This document shows, one piece after another, positions 1 through 6,365 of a stretch of DNA of 21,339 bases. This stretch comes from a virus. The stretch covers positions 1-21,339 of IMG/VR virus record IMGVR_UViG_3300033143_003380. One strand, written 5' to 3'. The stretch's first letter is position 1; each line of letters opens with the position of its first letter. A program made the position numbers and the translations under genes. The notes under the pieces were generated by a model, which was not told the DNA's origin, made no database searches, and saw nothing but the letters and a program-made list of their open reading frames with translations.

Positions 1-327
1 ATTTTCCCGAATACAATACTTAGAACGGTGCAACACCCCACTAAGGCACACGGATTATTAACTACATGGAGAGCCAAAAACGCAAAAGGTTTCCCAATGT
101 TTACGGCTTTCCCAACAGATAATCCAGATCACGATTCATTACGGATTAAGATTCCTAACGGAACTCAACTTTTAGTTAATAAAGTTCCTGTCAAAGGTGA
201 TAGTGCTAAATATGCGTCTAAGATTGTGGACCATGATGGATACTTCGCTGGGTTGGGCGCTGTAGATCACAAGGGTGAGCCGATGGATGTAAATAAACTT
301 TATATGCGTGAAGAGTGGCTTGTATAA
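1..327 (+). CDS. 3' end of a phage gene, possibly the endolysin C-terminal domain
   Basis: The frame is open from base 1, so this is the C-terminal part (108 codons visible) of a gene that begins upstream. A GTG at 28 is possible as a start but has no Shine-Dalgarno site, so I prefer a partial gene. The visible part is a small basic domain rich in Gly, Lys and beta-prone residues (IPNGTQLLVNKVPVKGDSAKY) and has no membrane segment. It has the look of an SH3-like or wall-binding tail. It lies directly before a one-span membrane protein and a tandem holin, which is the normal place for an endolysin. No catalytic domain is in view, so the lysin assignment rests on context. A virion or tail-tip C-terminus is the alternative. 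Confidence 0.5.
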   Translation: MFPNTILRTVQHPTKAHGLLTTWRAKNAKGFPMFTAFPTDNPDHDSLRIKIPNGTQLLVNKVPVKGDSAKYASKIVDHDGYFAGLGAVDHKGEPMDVNKLYMREEWLV

Positions 328-347
328 TCAATAGCCTCTAGGTTGAG

Positions 348-707
348 ATGATATTTATGGAAACCCTCACAGTTGAATTCGTAGTTACAATGGTGGCGAC
401 GCTGTTTGCTTCTTCCGGTTTTTGGGCTTTTCTTGAGTATAAGCTCAGAAATCGGAAGGCGGTTGAAGACGTTCGCAAAAACCAGACCTTGTTGCTTCTT
501 GGGTTAGCACATGATAGACTTATATCTTTAGGTTACGAAGCGATCGAACGTGGGTCTATAACCCTCGATGATTATGAAAATTTATGCGAGTATTTATATA
601 AACCATATGTCGCTATGGGTGGTAATGGCTCAGCAATGAAAATAATGAAGGAGGTAGATAAGTTACCAACGACAATACGGACGATTACGGTACAAGAACC
701 GCATTAA
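348..707 (+). CDS. Small phage membrane protein, holin-like or minor structural family
   Basis: 119 residues. One hydrophobic segment at about residues 9-30 is followed by a charged helix and a conserved-looking region: LGLAHDRLISLGYEAIERG, then the YLYKPYVAMGGNGSA stretch near residues 83-97. Small phage proteins with one N-terminal span and a YKPY...GGNGSA region are common next to holins and are often annotated as holin or minor structural protein; I recognise the family pattern, not a proven function. ATG 348 has a weak AGG-containing site just upstream; ATG 357 would also be in frame. The gene sits between the presumed lysin end and the tandem holin and ends at a likely terminator, so it is probably part of the lysis cassette. 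Confidence 0.7.
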   Translation: MIFMETLTVEFVVTMVATLFASSGFWAFLEYKLRNRKAVEDVRKNQTLLLLGLAHDRLISLGYEAIERGSITLDDYENLCEYLYKPYVAMGGNGSAMKIMKEVDKLPTTIRTITVQEPH

Positions 708-712
708 ACTTG

Positions 713-735
713 AAAAATTCCCCGATGGGGTTTTT
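713..735 (+). terminator. Probable Rho-independent terminator after the 348-707 gene
   Basis: An A-run leads into CCCC-GAT-GGGG followed by five T. The stem is only 4 bp with a 3-nt loop, so it is short, but its position right after the stop codon and the T-tract support a terminator. It would separate the lysin-side transcript from the next gene. Confidence 0.5.
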
Positions 736-782
736 CCAGAAAACATTTTACAATTTATTAAATAAGTTAAAGGAGATCTAAT

Positions 783-1232
783 ATGATATTCAACATTCAA
801 AACCGAACGTACGATATTCTTAAATGGCTTGTTATGATTGTTTTCCCTGCCTTTGCCGTTCTTTATGGGACACTTGCCGATACTCTTGGCCTAGGAATGG
901 GCCCTGAGATTGTAGCCACAATCGGAGCAATTACAGGACTCCTTGGCGCTTATTTACAGATGAATATGGTTATGTATGCCCGATATGCGGGTATCGCACC
1001 AGAAGATAACACGAACTCGTACCCCTTCTCTATGTCAACCGATGTATACGATACCTTAAAATGGATGGTCAAGGTAGCGTTACCTAGCCTGGCAGTGGCG
1101 TATGTTGCATTAGCAAGTACCTGGGGATTCCCGTATATTGACGTGGTTCCCGTGGTCTTTAGTGCAATTGCCCTCTTCTTGGGTACGACTCTACAAATAA
1201 GTGCAAAACAATTCAAGCTTTCGCAGGTATAA
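783..1232 (+). CDS. Holin-like protein made of two tandem holin units
   Basis: 149 residues with two copies of the same hydrophobic unit. Copy 1 starts near residue 10 (YDILKWLVMIVFPAFAVLYG) and copy 2 near residue 89 (YDTLKWMVKVALPSLAVAYV). Each continues through a (W)G(L/F) turn into a second hydrophobic helix. The pattern YDxLKW...PxxAVxYxxLA, then W/LG, then a second span, matches small phage holins of the Dp-1-like type, which normally contain one such unit of about 75 residues. Four membrane helices are expected. Holins form inner-membrane holes that release endolysin at the end of infection. A good AAAGGAG lies 8 nt before ATG 783. A promoter motif overlaps the gene's 3' end and serves the next gene. 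An alternative is a membrane protein recruited to another role after duplication. Confidence 0.75.
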   Translation: MIFNIQNRTYDILKWLVMIVFPAFAVLYGTLADTLGLGMGPEIVATIGAITGLLGAYLQMNMVMYARYAGIAPEDNTNSYPFSMSTDVYDTLKWMVKVALPSLAVAYVALASTWGFPYIDVVPVVFSAIALFLGTTLQISAKQFKLSQV

Positions 1233-1246
1233 CATAGCCTATAATG
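1221..1246 (+). promoter_or_regulatory. Promoter for the 1277-1546 gene (TCGC-N15-TATAATG type)
   Basis: TATAAT at 1240-1245 follows TCGCAGG at 1221 with 19 nt from the T of TCGC to the T of TATAAT. There is no TTGACA-like -35 box. The same layout occurs at 1622-1647 and 12928-12953. Downstream comes GAAACCCATAACTTGAGAGGAG, where the last part is the ribosome binding site; the 1641 leader is closely similar. The element overlaps the end of the holin-like gene. Confidence 0.65.
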
Positions 1247-1276
1247 AAACCCATAACTTGAGAGGAGTTATTTAGA

Positions 1277-1546
1277 ATGAAAGCTTCGGATAAAAATCAT
1301 GCATTTGACGTACAAATCAAGCGTGTTTTTGAAGAGCTAAAGGCACATGCTGTCGATTCAGGGGAATACCAAGAGCTATTATCTACGTTGGAATCATTAG
1401 TGAGCATAAATAAGAAATCATTAAAGATCTCACCGGAGACTATTGCGCTTGGCGTAGTCAACTTAGTCGGTATCTTGCTAGTTTTGAACTTCGAACGCGT
1501 AGGTGTTGTCACATCGAGAGCACTGAACTTTATCAAGAAACAATAA
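1277..1546 (+). CDS. Small membrane-anchored phage protein of unknown function
   Basis: 89 residues. The first 50 residues are soluble and charged with a predicted helical stretch. A single hydrophobic segment at about residues 54-72 (SPETIALGVVNLVGILLVL) is followed by a short basic tail ending in FIKKQ. The arrangement ISPET...NLVGIL..NFERVGVVTSRAL resembles small phage proteins often found beside DUF6353 genes, but I know of no function. It has its own promoter (1221-1246), a CTTGAGAGGAG ribosome site, and a strong terminator at 1581-1603, so it is probably a single-gene transcription unit. An antisense frame over this gene lacks any start signal and is taken as a shadow. Confidence 0.75.
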   Translation: MKASDKNHAFDVQIKRVFEELKAHAVDSGEYQELLSTLESLVSINKKSLKISPETIALGVVNLVGILLVLNFERVGVVTSRALNFIKKQ

Positions 1547-1580
1547 TAGATACGAAAACAAGAGGTGTTTCGGAGTAGGG

Positions 1581-1603
1581 AGGTCGAATAATTCGGCCTT
1601 TTT
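1581..1603 (+). terminator. Strong Rho-independent terminator
   Basis: AGGTCGAA-TAA-TTCGGCCT forms an 8-bp stem (one G-U pair) with a 3-nt loop and runs into TTTT. It ends the transcript of the 1277-1546 gene, and the next promoter begins about 20 nt later. Confidence 0.85.
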
Positions 1604-1621
1604 ACTTCGATTCTCCTTTTT

Positions 1622-1647
1622 TCGCGGCAGTTACATATGCTATAATG
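1622..1647 (+). promoter_or_regulatory. Promoter for the 48-residue peptide gene (extended -10)
   Basis: TATAATG at 1641-1647 is preceded by TG at one base distance (TATGCTATAATG), giving an extended -10 box. TCGCGGC begins 19 nt upstream of the TATAAT, as in the promoters at 1221 and 12928. It sits between the terminator at 1581-1603 and the gene start at 1677, so it is well placed to start a short transcript. Confidence 0.75.
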
Positions 1648-1676
1648 AAACCATATTAACTTGAAAGGAGTTAGAA

Positions 1677-1823
1677 ATGAAAGCCAAACTGAAGAGCGTT
1701 TTAACCAAAGACAATGCTATTAAAGTTACTGGCACAATTATTGCATGCGCAATCGTCGTGACAGTCGCAATCGTAGCTGTTCGAGGTGGAAAAGCCCTAA
1801 GCAACGAATTCAGAAATAACTAA
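1677..1823 (+). CDS. 48-residue single-span membrane peptide
   Basis: ATG 1677 follows CTTGAAAGGAG with good spacing and reads 48 codons to TAA 1821-1823. The peptide has a Lys-rich N-terminus (MKAKLKSVLTKDNAIK), a hydrophobic segment at about residues 17-35 (VTGTIIACAIVVTVAIVAV), and a short charged tail. It is bracketed by its own promoter (1622-1647) and a terminator (1845-1880), which supports it as a real gene despite its size. The function is unknown. The layout resembles the 52-residue peptide at 3274-3432, and both sit next to larger membrane proteins. Possible roles are a holin-like or antiholin-like peptide or a partner of the DUF6353 proteins; neither is shown by sequence. Confidence 0.75.
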   Translation: MKAKLKSVLTKDNAIKVTGTIIACAIVVTVAIVAVRGGKALSNEFRNN

Positions 1824-1844
1824 GTAATAGTAAATATAGGAAAC

Positions 1845-1880
1845 AAAAGGACGTGCTTGCGATACGAGCATTTCCTTTTT
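1845..1880 (+). terminator. Rho-independent terminator or attenuator
   Basis: AAAAGGA and TCCTTTT arms, continued after one mismatch by GTGCT/AGCAT, enclose a loop of about 9 nt and run into five T. It follows the 48-residue peptide gene. The ribosome site of the next gene starts only about 12 nt later, with no visible promoter between. The hairpin may therefore work as a partly leaky attenuator for the 1907 gene. Confidence 0.75.
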
Positions 1881-1906
1881 CAATTTTTCTTGAAAGGAGA
1901 AAATGA

Positions 1907-2755
1907 ATGAATAAATTACAAATCACCATACAATCTATAGGTAAGACACTGAATAAAAACTCTCCAACGATCATGATTGGTTTGGGTATTAGTGGACTTA
2001 TCGGATCTACCATTATGGCCGTAAAGGTTACACCGAAAGCACGCAAACTTATAGATGAAGAATTACATCGTATTTATCTTGAGGATAATCCGCACAGCAC
2101 TTGGAACCTTAACTCATTCATGGATTTTAAATTCTCCTTACCGGATACTCCACCATCTAAAAGATATACTGAATTACCATCGAAGCAGTTAGTAGCTCTT
2201 TGTTGGCGTCTATACGCCCCGGTAGCAGCATCTACAGTATTAGGTGTAAGTGCTGTCATTCTTGGTAATCGACTACATTTGCGACGTGCGGCGGTTCTGG
2301 CAAGTCTATATTCCCTTGCTGAGAATACCCTACAAGTTTATCAACAAAAGGTTATTGAATCTGTCAGTAAATCTAAAGCTGATTCGATATTTGCTGACAC
2401 TAGCGATGCATTAGTTGTCGAGCCTCCGGACGAAGAAAATATACATAATGCTGGCGGTGGGACGGAGCTTTGTTATGAGGTCTGTACCGGACGATATTTC
2501 GACTCGGATGTAACTAAAATTCGAGCGGCCGAAAATGAATTTAATAAGGAGCTTATTACTGATAATGAAAAACCAATGAACGAACTTTTCTATATGTTGG
2601 GACTTCCGGCTGTAGCTTTGGGGGAATCTGCTGGTTGGGTTGTTGATGACGGTTTACTTGAAATATTGATAAATCCCAAAATATCAAAAAATGGTGAACG
2701 CCCTTGTTTGGCTATTGACTTCACAAGGCGACCGAAACCTCTATGGCTCAAATAA
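1907..2755 (+). CDS. DUF6353-like phage membrane protein (copy 1)
   Basis: 282 residues. A first membrane segment at about residues 21-40 (PTIMIGLGISGLIGSTIMAV) and a second at about 95-120 (the LYAPVAASTVLGVSAVILG stretch) are followed by a helical region (RAAVLASLYSLAENTLQVYQ) and a mostly soluble acidic C-terminal half. The layout, 'SPxIMxGLGIxGxIGSTIMA' and then 'YAPxxxxxxxSxxxxxGxxxxxRRxAxLAxxYSLAE', matches the phage family I know as DUF6353, whose function is unknown. A second copy lies at 4550-5464. ATG 1907 is 7 nt after AAAGGAG. An ATG at 1903 would give only three codons. The gene leads a likely operon with the zinc-ribbon gene (2766) and the 2950 gene. Confidence 0.8.
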   Translation: MNKLQITIQSIGKTLNKNSPTIMIGLGISGLIGSTIMAVKVTPKARKLIDEELHRIYLEDNPHSTWNLNSFMDFKFSLPDTPPSKRYTELPSKQLVALCWRLYAPVAASTVLGVSAVILGNRLHLRRAAVLASLYSLAENTLQVYQQKVIESVSKSKADSIFADTSDALVVEPPDEENIHNAGGGTELCYEVCTGRYFDSDVTKIRAAENEFNKELITDNEKPMNELFYMLGLPAVALGESAGWVVDDGLLEILINPKISKNGERPCLAIDFTRRPKPLWLK

Positions 2756-2765
2756 GGAGCTAAAC

Positions 2766-2966
2766 ATGACAGCCTTAGTTTTGATCCTCTCTTGTCCAAC
2801 TTGTCAGCATGAGCGCCTAGCGCATCGTCGAACAATTGGAGTTTGGTATGACTATTTTTGTTCTGTATGTAAATCTCGATTGTGTCGTTTAAACCGTATA
2901 CCAGCTGGAACTAAATTTCCTCGTCCTCGCAACACAAAAGGAGAGAATAATGACCAAAGGCCGTAA
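2766..2966 (+). CDS. Small zinc-ribbon-like protein
   Basis: 66 residues from ATG 2766, which follows AAGGAGC at a normal distance. The longer frame from 2691 lies inside the DUF6353 gene and has no ribosome site, so I reject that start. Two cysteine pairs, C10-P-T-C13 and C32-S-V-C35, with a further C40, form a likely four-Cys zinc ribbon. The rest is basic (RLNRIPAGTKFPRPRNTKGE). Such small phage zinc ribbons can bind nucleic acid or proteins; nothing here distinguishes the two. Its 3' end overlaps the next gene by 17 nt, which suggests coupled translation. Confidence 0.65.
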   Translation: MTALVLILSCPTCQHERLAHRRTIGVWYDYFCSVCKSRLCRLNRIPAGTKFPRPRNTKGENNDQRP

Positions 2967-3207
2967 TATGTACGGTGTTAAATTGGTTGAATTGGCGCCT
3001 TATGAGCTGTCTGTATTTAGAACATTGGTGTCGAGTAATAAGGTACACTCAATCCACCTTGTATACCATTTCGAAAACTACATGGCGGATATGGTGTTGA
3101 AAGAAGCGTGGCCAGCACGGATACCCTTAGAGGACCGAGTAGACCATTTTCTTGCTTACATGAAGAAGGCGGATCATAATGATAATGCTGGATGTAAGCA
3201 TTGCTGA
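2950..3207 (+). CDS. Small phage protein of unknown function
   Basis: 85 residues, soluble, with AAAAGGAGAG upstream of ATG 2950. It contains an aromatic middle stretch (SIHLVYHFENYMADMVLKEA) and ends in CKHC, which could bind a metal together with nearby histidines. I do not recognise a family. It overlaps the zinc-ribbon gene in another frame and ends in TGA, one of only three TGA stops among the genes of the window. It is probably the last gene of the 1907-3207 operon. Confidence 0.6.
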   Translation: MTKGRNMYGVKLVELAPYELSVFRTLVSSNKVHSIHLVYHFENYMADMVLKEAWPARIPLEDRVDHFLAYMKKADHNDNAGCKHC

Positions 3208-3273
3208 AAGGAGGTATTTGAAAACCCCGGTATATATTTAATTAATTTTTTAGTTGCTTAAAGGAGCATCGAA

Positions 3274-3432
3274 ATGAAAGACAAATTTATGAAGTTAATG
3301 GCAGAACGAAAGCATGAACTGCTCAAAGTTGGTTCTGCGATCTTAGGCGCGCTTGTCGGCGTAGCTGTCGTCACGATTATCGAAAACCAAACCGCCGAAG
3401 AAAATCTGAAGGGCGAGCCAGAACCCTTCTAA
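3274..3432 (+). CDS. 52-residue single-span membrane peptide
   Basis: ATG 3274 lies 7 nt after AAAGGAGC and reads 52 codons to TAA 3430-3432. A charged N-terminus (MKDKFMKLMAERKHELLK) precedes a hydrophobic segment at about residues 19-36 (VGSAILGALVGVAVVTII) and an acidic tail (ENQTAEENLKGEPEPF). A strong terminator follows immediately. It resembles the 1677-1823 peptide in size and topology but not clearly in sequence. Its function is unknown; membrane-associated. Confidence 0.7.
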   Translation: MKDKFMKLMAERKHELLKVGSAILGALVGVAVVTIIENQTAEENLKGEPEPF

Positions 3433-3440
3433 TCCAAATT

Positions 3441-3477
3441 ATCAGGCCCTACAGACCGTAGGGTCTGATATATTTTT
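3441..3477 (+). terminator. Strong Rho-independent terminator
   Basis: ATCAGGCCCTAC and GTAGGGTCTGAT form a 12-bp stem (one G-U pair) around AGACC, followed by ATATTTTT. It closes the transcript of the 52-residue peptide. The next ribosome site (CTTGAAAGGAG) lies about 15 nt further with no clear promoter, so some readthrough or an unseen promoter must feed the 3510 gene. Confidence 0.85.
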
Positions 3478-3509
3478 AATATGTTTTTTTCTTGAAAGGA
3501 GATTAAAAA

Positions 3510-3791
3510 ATGAACGCTTTAAAGATCGCTCGGTATGCTGTAAAAGTAATATCGGTAATAGCTGTCCAACAAGTAGTTGACAATGTAATTGTAGCTACTA
3601 CACCCGAAATATTAAGTGCTACCAACAAAATCATGACTCGTATTGGTGGTGCCGTAATCAGTGCTTATATTGGTGATGCTATTTCTCAGTATGTTACTCG
3701 AGAATGGGACGAGTTATTTGCAAAGGTTGTATCACCAACTGAAACAGAAAATAAAACTGACGGTGATGCCGCAGTTCCTGCTGGGAGTTAA
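3510..3791 (+). CDS. Small phage protein, weakly hydrophobic, unknown function
   Basis: 93 residues with CTTGAAAGGAG 8 nt before ATG 3510. Two moderately hydrophobic stretches (about residues 11-30 and 45-62, the latter TRIGGAVISAYIGDAISQYV) suggest membrane association, followed by an acidic tail (SPTETENKTDGDAAVPAGS). This is the first gene of a run (3510, 3801, 4550, 5607, 6358) with short gaps and strong ribosome sites. I do not know a function. The overlapping frame 3661-3930 is a shadow. Confidence 0.65.
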   Translation: MNALKIARYAVKVISVIAVQQVVDNVIVATTPEILSATNKIMTRIGGAVISAYIGDAISQYVTREWDELFAKVVSPTETENKTDGDAAVPAGS

Positions 3792-3800
3792 GGAGGTCTC

Positions 3801-4535
3801 ATGTCAGACGAATATCCCTCAAATAGCAACAGTAAACGAGATGGAAAGCCCCAAGTCCCTACAAGGGGGAAACGCCCCACCAAAAAAGAACCAGCAAGCG
3901 AAGCTATTGTTGAGGTCGAACGAGTTGTAAAGAGGGCAAATGTTAACCCTCGAGTTAGGAAGGAAAACTTTATACAACGCACGACCAAAGCAATTTTCGG
4001 AGCTGATCCAGATGGTGTTGTGTCTTATATTCTGTGGGACGTGCTTATACCCGCAGCAAAAGAAACGATGCAAGATATGGTTACCCAGGGAATTGAAATG
4101 TTCTTATTCCCGAATTCAGGTGGCCGGAGTCGCCGTGGAAGAGGGTCAAGAAGTCGTGGTAAAACCGGAGTTGTTTCTTATGGGAATATGTATCGGAATG
4201 AAAGTTATACCCATAGGAGACCGCCTTGGGAAAAACCTTCTTCAGGATATAGCTCTTCTAGAACTCCCCGGTCATCTCGACATAGAAGTCGCCTAGACGC
4301 TGTGGTATTTGAAACCGGTGACGAAGCTCATCAAGTATTAAGTATAATGCGCGAAATCTTAGAGCAGTATGGCGCTGTTACAGTTGCCGATTTCTATGAT
4401 ATTGCCGGATTAGAAAATCATGCGCAAGCTACGGATAACGCTTGGGGTTGGGAGAACTTAGAAAACTCCAGTGTCTCTAGAACTCGTGATGGTTTTGAGA
4501 TCCATCTACCAAAGTCATATCAACTCGATAGATAG
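3801..4535 (+). CDS. Lys/Arg/Ser-rich phage protein with conserved C-terminal domain
   Basis: 244 residues. A basic disordered N-terminus (about 1-55) leads to an amphipathic segment near residues 72-104 (VSYILWDVLIPAAKETMQDM and then IEMFLF). A very Arg/Ser/Gly-rich linker spans about 107-165 (GGRSRRGRGSRSRG), followed by a folded acidic C-terminal domain (EAHQVLSIMREILEQYGAVT, VADFYDIAG, WGWENL). I recognise this as a widespread conserved phage protein found with DUF6353 genes, without known function. The RS-rich linker would bind nucleic acid non-specifically or carry modifications; that is inference. An AAGGAGGT site precedes ATG 3801. Frames at 3940-4296 and on the opposite strand are shadows. 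Confidence 0.75.
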   Translation: MSDEYPSNSNSKRDGKPQVPTRGKRPTKKEPASEAIVEVERVVKRANVNPRVRKENFIQRTTKAIFGADPDGVVSYILWDVLIPAAKETMQDMVTQGIEMFLFPNSGGRSRRGRGSRSRGKTGVVSYGNMYRNESYTHRRPPWEKPSSGYSSSRTPRSSRHRSRLDAVVFETGDEAHQVLSIMREILEQYGAVTVADFYDIAGLENHAQATDNAWGWENLENSSVSRTRDGFEIHLPKSYQLDR

Positions 4536-4549
4536 GAGAAAAAAGTATA

Positions 4550-5464
4550 ATGAACGCTTCTAGTTTAGTACCAAAGTTAAAATTTATCGCCGGTAGGGGT
4601 GGACTCCTACTGAAGAAACACAGTCCGGATATTTTATTTGGATTGGGTATTACCGGTATGGTTGGTTCCACTATCTTAGCCAGTAAGGCTAGCATTAATC
4701 TCAAGCAAGTTCGAGAAGATAACGGTCTATCAGCCATGGAGGAGCGGATTCGGTTGTCTGCTCTAAATATGGATAAAGAATCGGTAGAATATAAGCAAGC
4801 CATTGGAAAGAACTATATGTCTAACACGTTTAAGTACGTTAAGATGTATGGTCCTGCAGTATCCTTGGGTGTTGCTAGTATTACCATGTTAGTCGTTGGT
4901 CACCAAAAAAGTAAGCAACGCGTTGCTTCTGCTATGGCAGCATTCACTCTCGTAGATAGAGCCTATGGACAGTATCGAGATCGTGTTGTTGACAAATATG
5001 GCGAGGAAGTAGATAACGACCTCCGCTTCGGAAAGGCTGAAAACCGTTCGTATTCCACCGTGGATGAGGACGGTAAAAAAAAGAAAGTCAAAAATCGTGT
5101 TTGGACCCTTGACGATGAGTCATCTGAATATGCTCGATTCTTCGACGAGTATTCTGTTCGTTGGCGAAGTGAATCAGGATTAAATTTGTATTTCTTGAAG
5201 ACCCAGCAAGCATATTACAATGATTTACTAATCACTCGTGGTCATGTATTCTTGAATGAAGTTTACGATGGTCTCGGCATCCCAAGAACCAAAGCTGGCG
5301 CGATCGTTGGTTGGGTTAAAGGTGATCCAAATGTAGACGGTGCTGGTGACGGTTATATTGACTTCGGTTTATATAGCGATTTGAACAAGGCGTTCATCAA
5401 TGGTCACGAAGTCTCTGTTCTAATCGATCCGAATGTTGATGGTGTTATTTACGATTTACTTTGA
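4550..5464 (+). CDS. DUF6353-like phage membrane protein (copy 2)
   Basis: 304 residues. A first membrane segment at about residues 26-46 (PDILFGLGITGMVGSTILAS) and a second at about 98-118 (KMYGPAVSLGVASITMLVVG) match copy 1 at 1907-2755. Both are followed by the helix with RVASAMAAFTLVDRAYGQYR. The C-terminal half is soluble and ends with the NVDGVIYDLL motif typical of the family as I know it; copy 1 lacks that ending. An AGGAG site precedes ATG 4550. The stop is TGA, and the same frame stays open for 41 more codons (see 5465-5590). The two copies are diverged and are probably not redundant. A role in membrane-associated organisation is possible but unproven. Confidence 0.8.
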   Translation: MNASSLVPKLKFIAGRGGLLLKKHSPDILFGLGITGMVGSTILASKASINLKQVREDNGLSAMEERIRLSALNMDKESVEYKQAIGKNYMSNTFKYVKMYGPAVSLGVASITMLVVGHQKSKQRVASAMAAFTLVDRAYGQYRDRVVDKYGEEVDNDLRFGKAENRSYSTVDEDGKKKKVKNRVWTLDDESSEYARFFDEYSVRWRSESGLNLYFLKTQQAYYNDLLITRGHVFLNEVYDGLGIPRTKAGAIVGWVKGDPNVDGAGDGYIDFGLYSDLNKAFINGHEVSVLIDPNVDGVIYDLL

Positions 5465-5590
5465 GTCCGTGACGGAATAAAAGCACTCGTATACCAATGC
5501 ATTTTCGGCGATGAGTTTAGCGAAACGCCAGATTACTATATTCATGATCGGTTGACTCTGGAATACGAAGCGATTATGGCAGATAGTTAA
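5465..5590 (+). pseudogene. In-frame coding-like extension after the TGA of the 4550 gene
   Basis: After TGA 5462-5464 the same frame continues for 41 sense codons to TAA 5588-5590. The translation (VRDGIKALVYQCIFGDEFSE, later RLTLEYEAIMADS) has balanced, protein-like composition, and the first usable start in the frame is a TTG at 5552. It could be a remnant of a small gene that lost its start, a readthrough extension of the DUF6353 protein, or chance. The stop context (CTT TGA GTC) is not a classical readthrough signal. I list it as a broken gene with low confidence. Confidence 0.35.
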
Positions 5591-5606
5591 TTAGAAAGGA
5601 GATAAA

Positions 5607-6365
5607 ATGAGAAACAAAATTATAGGCGGGGTAGTAGGGGGCTGCCTCGGCTTTATCATCGGTGCAATCGTGGCCGATCGCTTATTCCCTGAGTTTTATG
5701 AAGAATGGGAAGATGTACCAAGGATCAATGAATATCTGGTAAACTACGGTCCGAGTGCTGTACAGGAAATTGAAACTAAAAAACTCGTTGGTAAACCCCT
5801 ACATGGGAACAAAAAGGGTAAAATTGTTGATTATGTTAAATATGGTGGATTTGAGAAGAAACCATCTTTAGACACTTTGGTCAAAGAAAAAGAAGAGGAT
5901 CTCGTGGAAGAAGGTAAAAAGTTTGAGTTTGATGAGGATGATCCCGTACTGTTTTCAGATTATACGGATCTCTCCGTTGTATCGTATGAAGAATATCTTG
6001 CTGTTCGAGATGAAACCTTACCGTTCTTCTTGTCTGCAGCGGAATTTGAGGATATGGAAGCTGATGAGCCAAATATGCCTATAACGAAGCTTACCTATTA
6101 CACACATGATGACGTGCTTGTCCGTTCTGTCGACAATCGCCCAATCGTTATAGATCCTGTAAAGCTTATTGGTGAGGCTGCGTTATATCCTCATAACTCT
6201 GGAATCTTTGGGAACCCTACGGACGTCGTTTATATTTACAACCCTATCCTTGATGGTGTATATCGAATCGTTACTGTCCATAAATCTTTTGAAGATGTTG
6301 TTGCTGGTGTAGTGAGAAAGCCTGAACGCACCAAGCCTGATCATAAAGAGGAGGAAGATGAATAA
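5607..6365 (+). CDS. Membrane-anchored acidic phage protein
   Basis: 252 residues. A glycine-rich hydrophobic N-terminal segment (about residues 5-24, IIGGVVGGCLGFIIGAIVAD) anchors a long, very acidic cytoplasmic part. The middle (about 95-155) is rich in Glu/Asp and Tyr. The C-terminal region (from about 160: TYYTHDDVLV, then DPVKLIGEAAL, DVVYIYNPILDGVYRIV) forms a mixed alpha/beta domain seen in phage proteins beside DUF6353 genes. It ends in a charged tail (KPDHKEEEDE). The function is unknown. The leader TTAGAAAGGAGATAAAATGA is identical over 20 nt to that of the SSB gene. Its stop overlaps the start of the next gene (ATGAATAA), which suggests coupling. Confidence 0.75.
   Translation: MRNKIIGGVVGGCLGFIIGAIVADRLFPEFYEEWEDVPRINEYLVNYGPSAVQEIETKKLVGKPLHGNKKGKIVDYVKYGGFEKKPSLDTLVKEKEEDLVEEGKKFEFDEDDPVLFSDYTDLSVVSYEEYLAVRDETLPFFLSAAEFEDMEADEPNMPITKLTYYTHDDVLVRSVDNRPIVIDPVKLIGEAALYPHNSGIFGNPTDVVYIYNPILDGVYRIVTVHKSFEDVVAGVVRKPERTKPDHKEEEDE

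Noticed and set aside
2691-2966. Longer start for the zinc-ribbon gene
   Set aside because: The extra 25 codons lie inside the DUF6353 gene and lack a ribosome site, while ATG 2766 has AAGGAGC at the right distance.
3218-3238. Promoter TTGAAA...TATATT before the 52-residue peptide
   Set aside because: The spacer is only about 9 nt, too short for a normal promoter.
3940-4296. 118-codon frame inside the Arg/Ser-rich gene
   Set aside because: It has no ribosome site and lies wholly within a well-supported gene in another frame; taken as a shadow.
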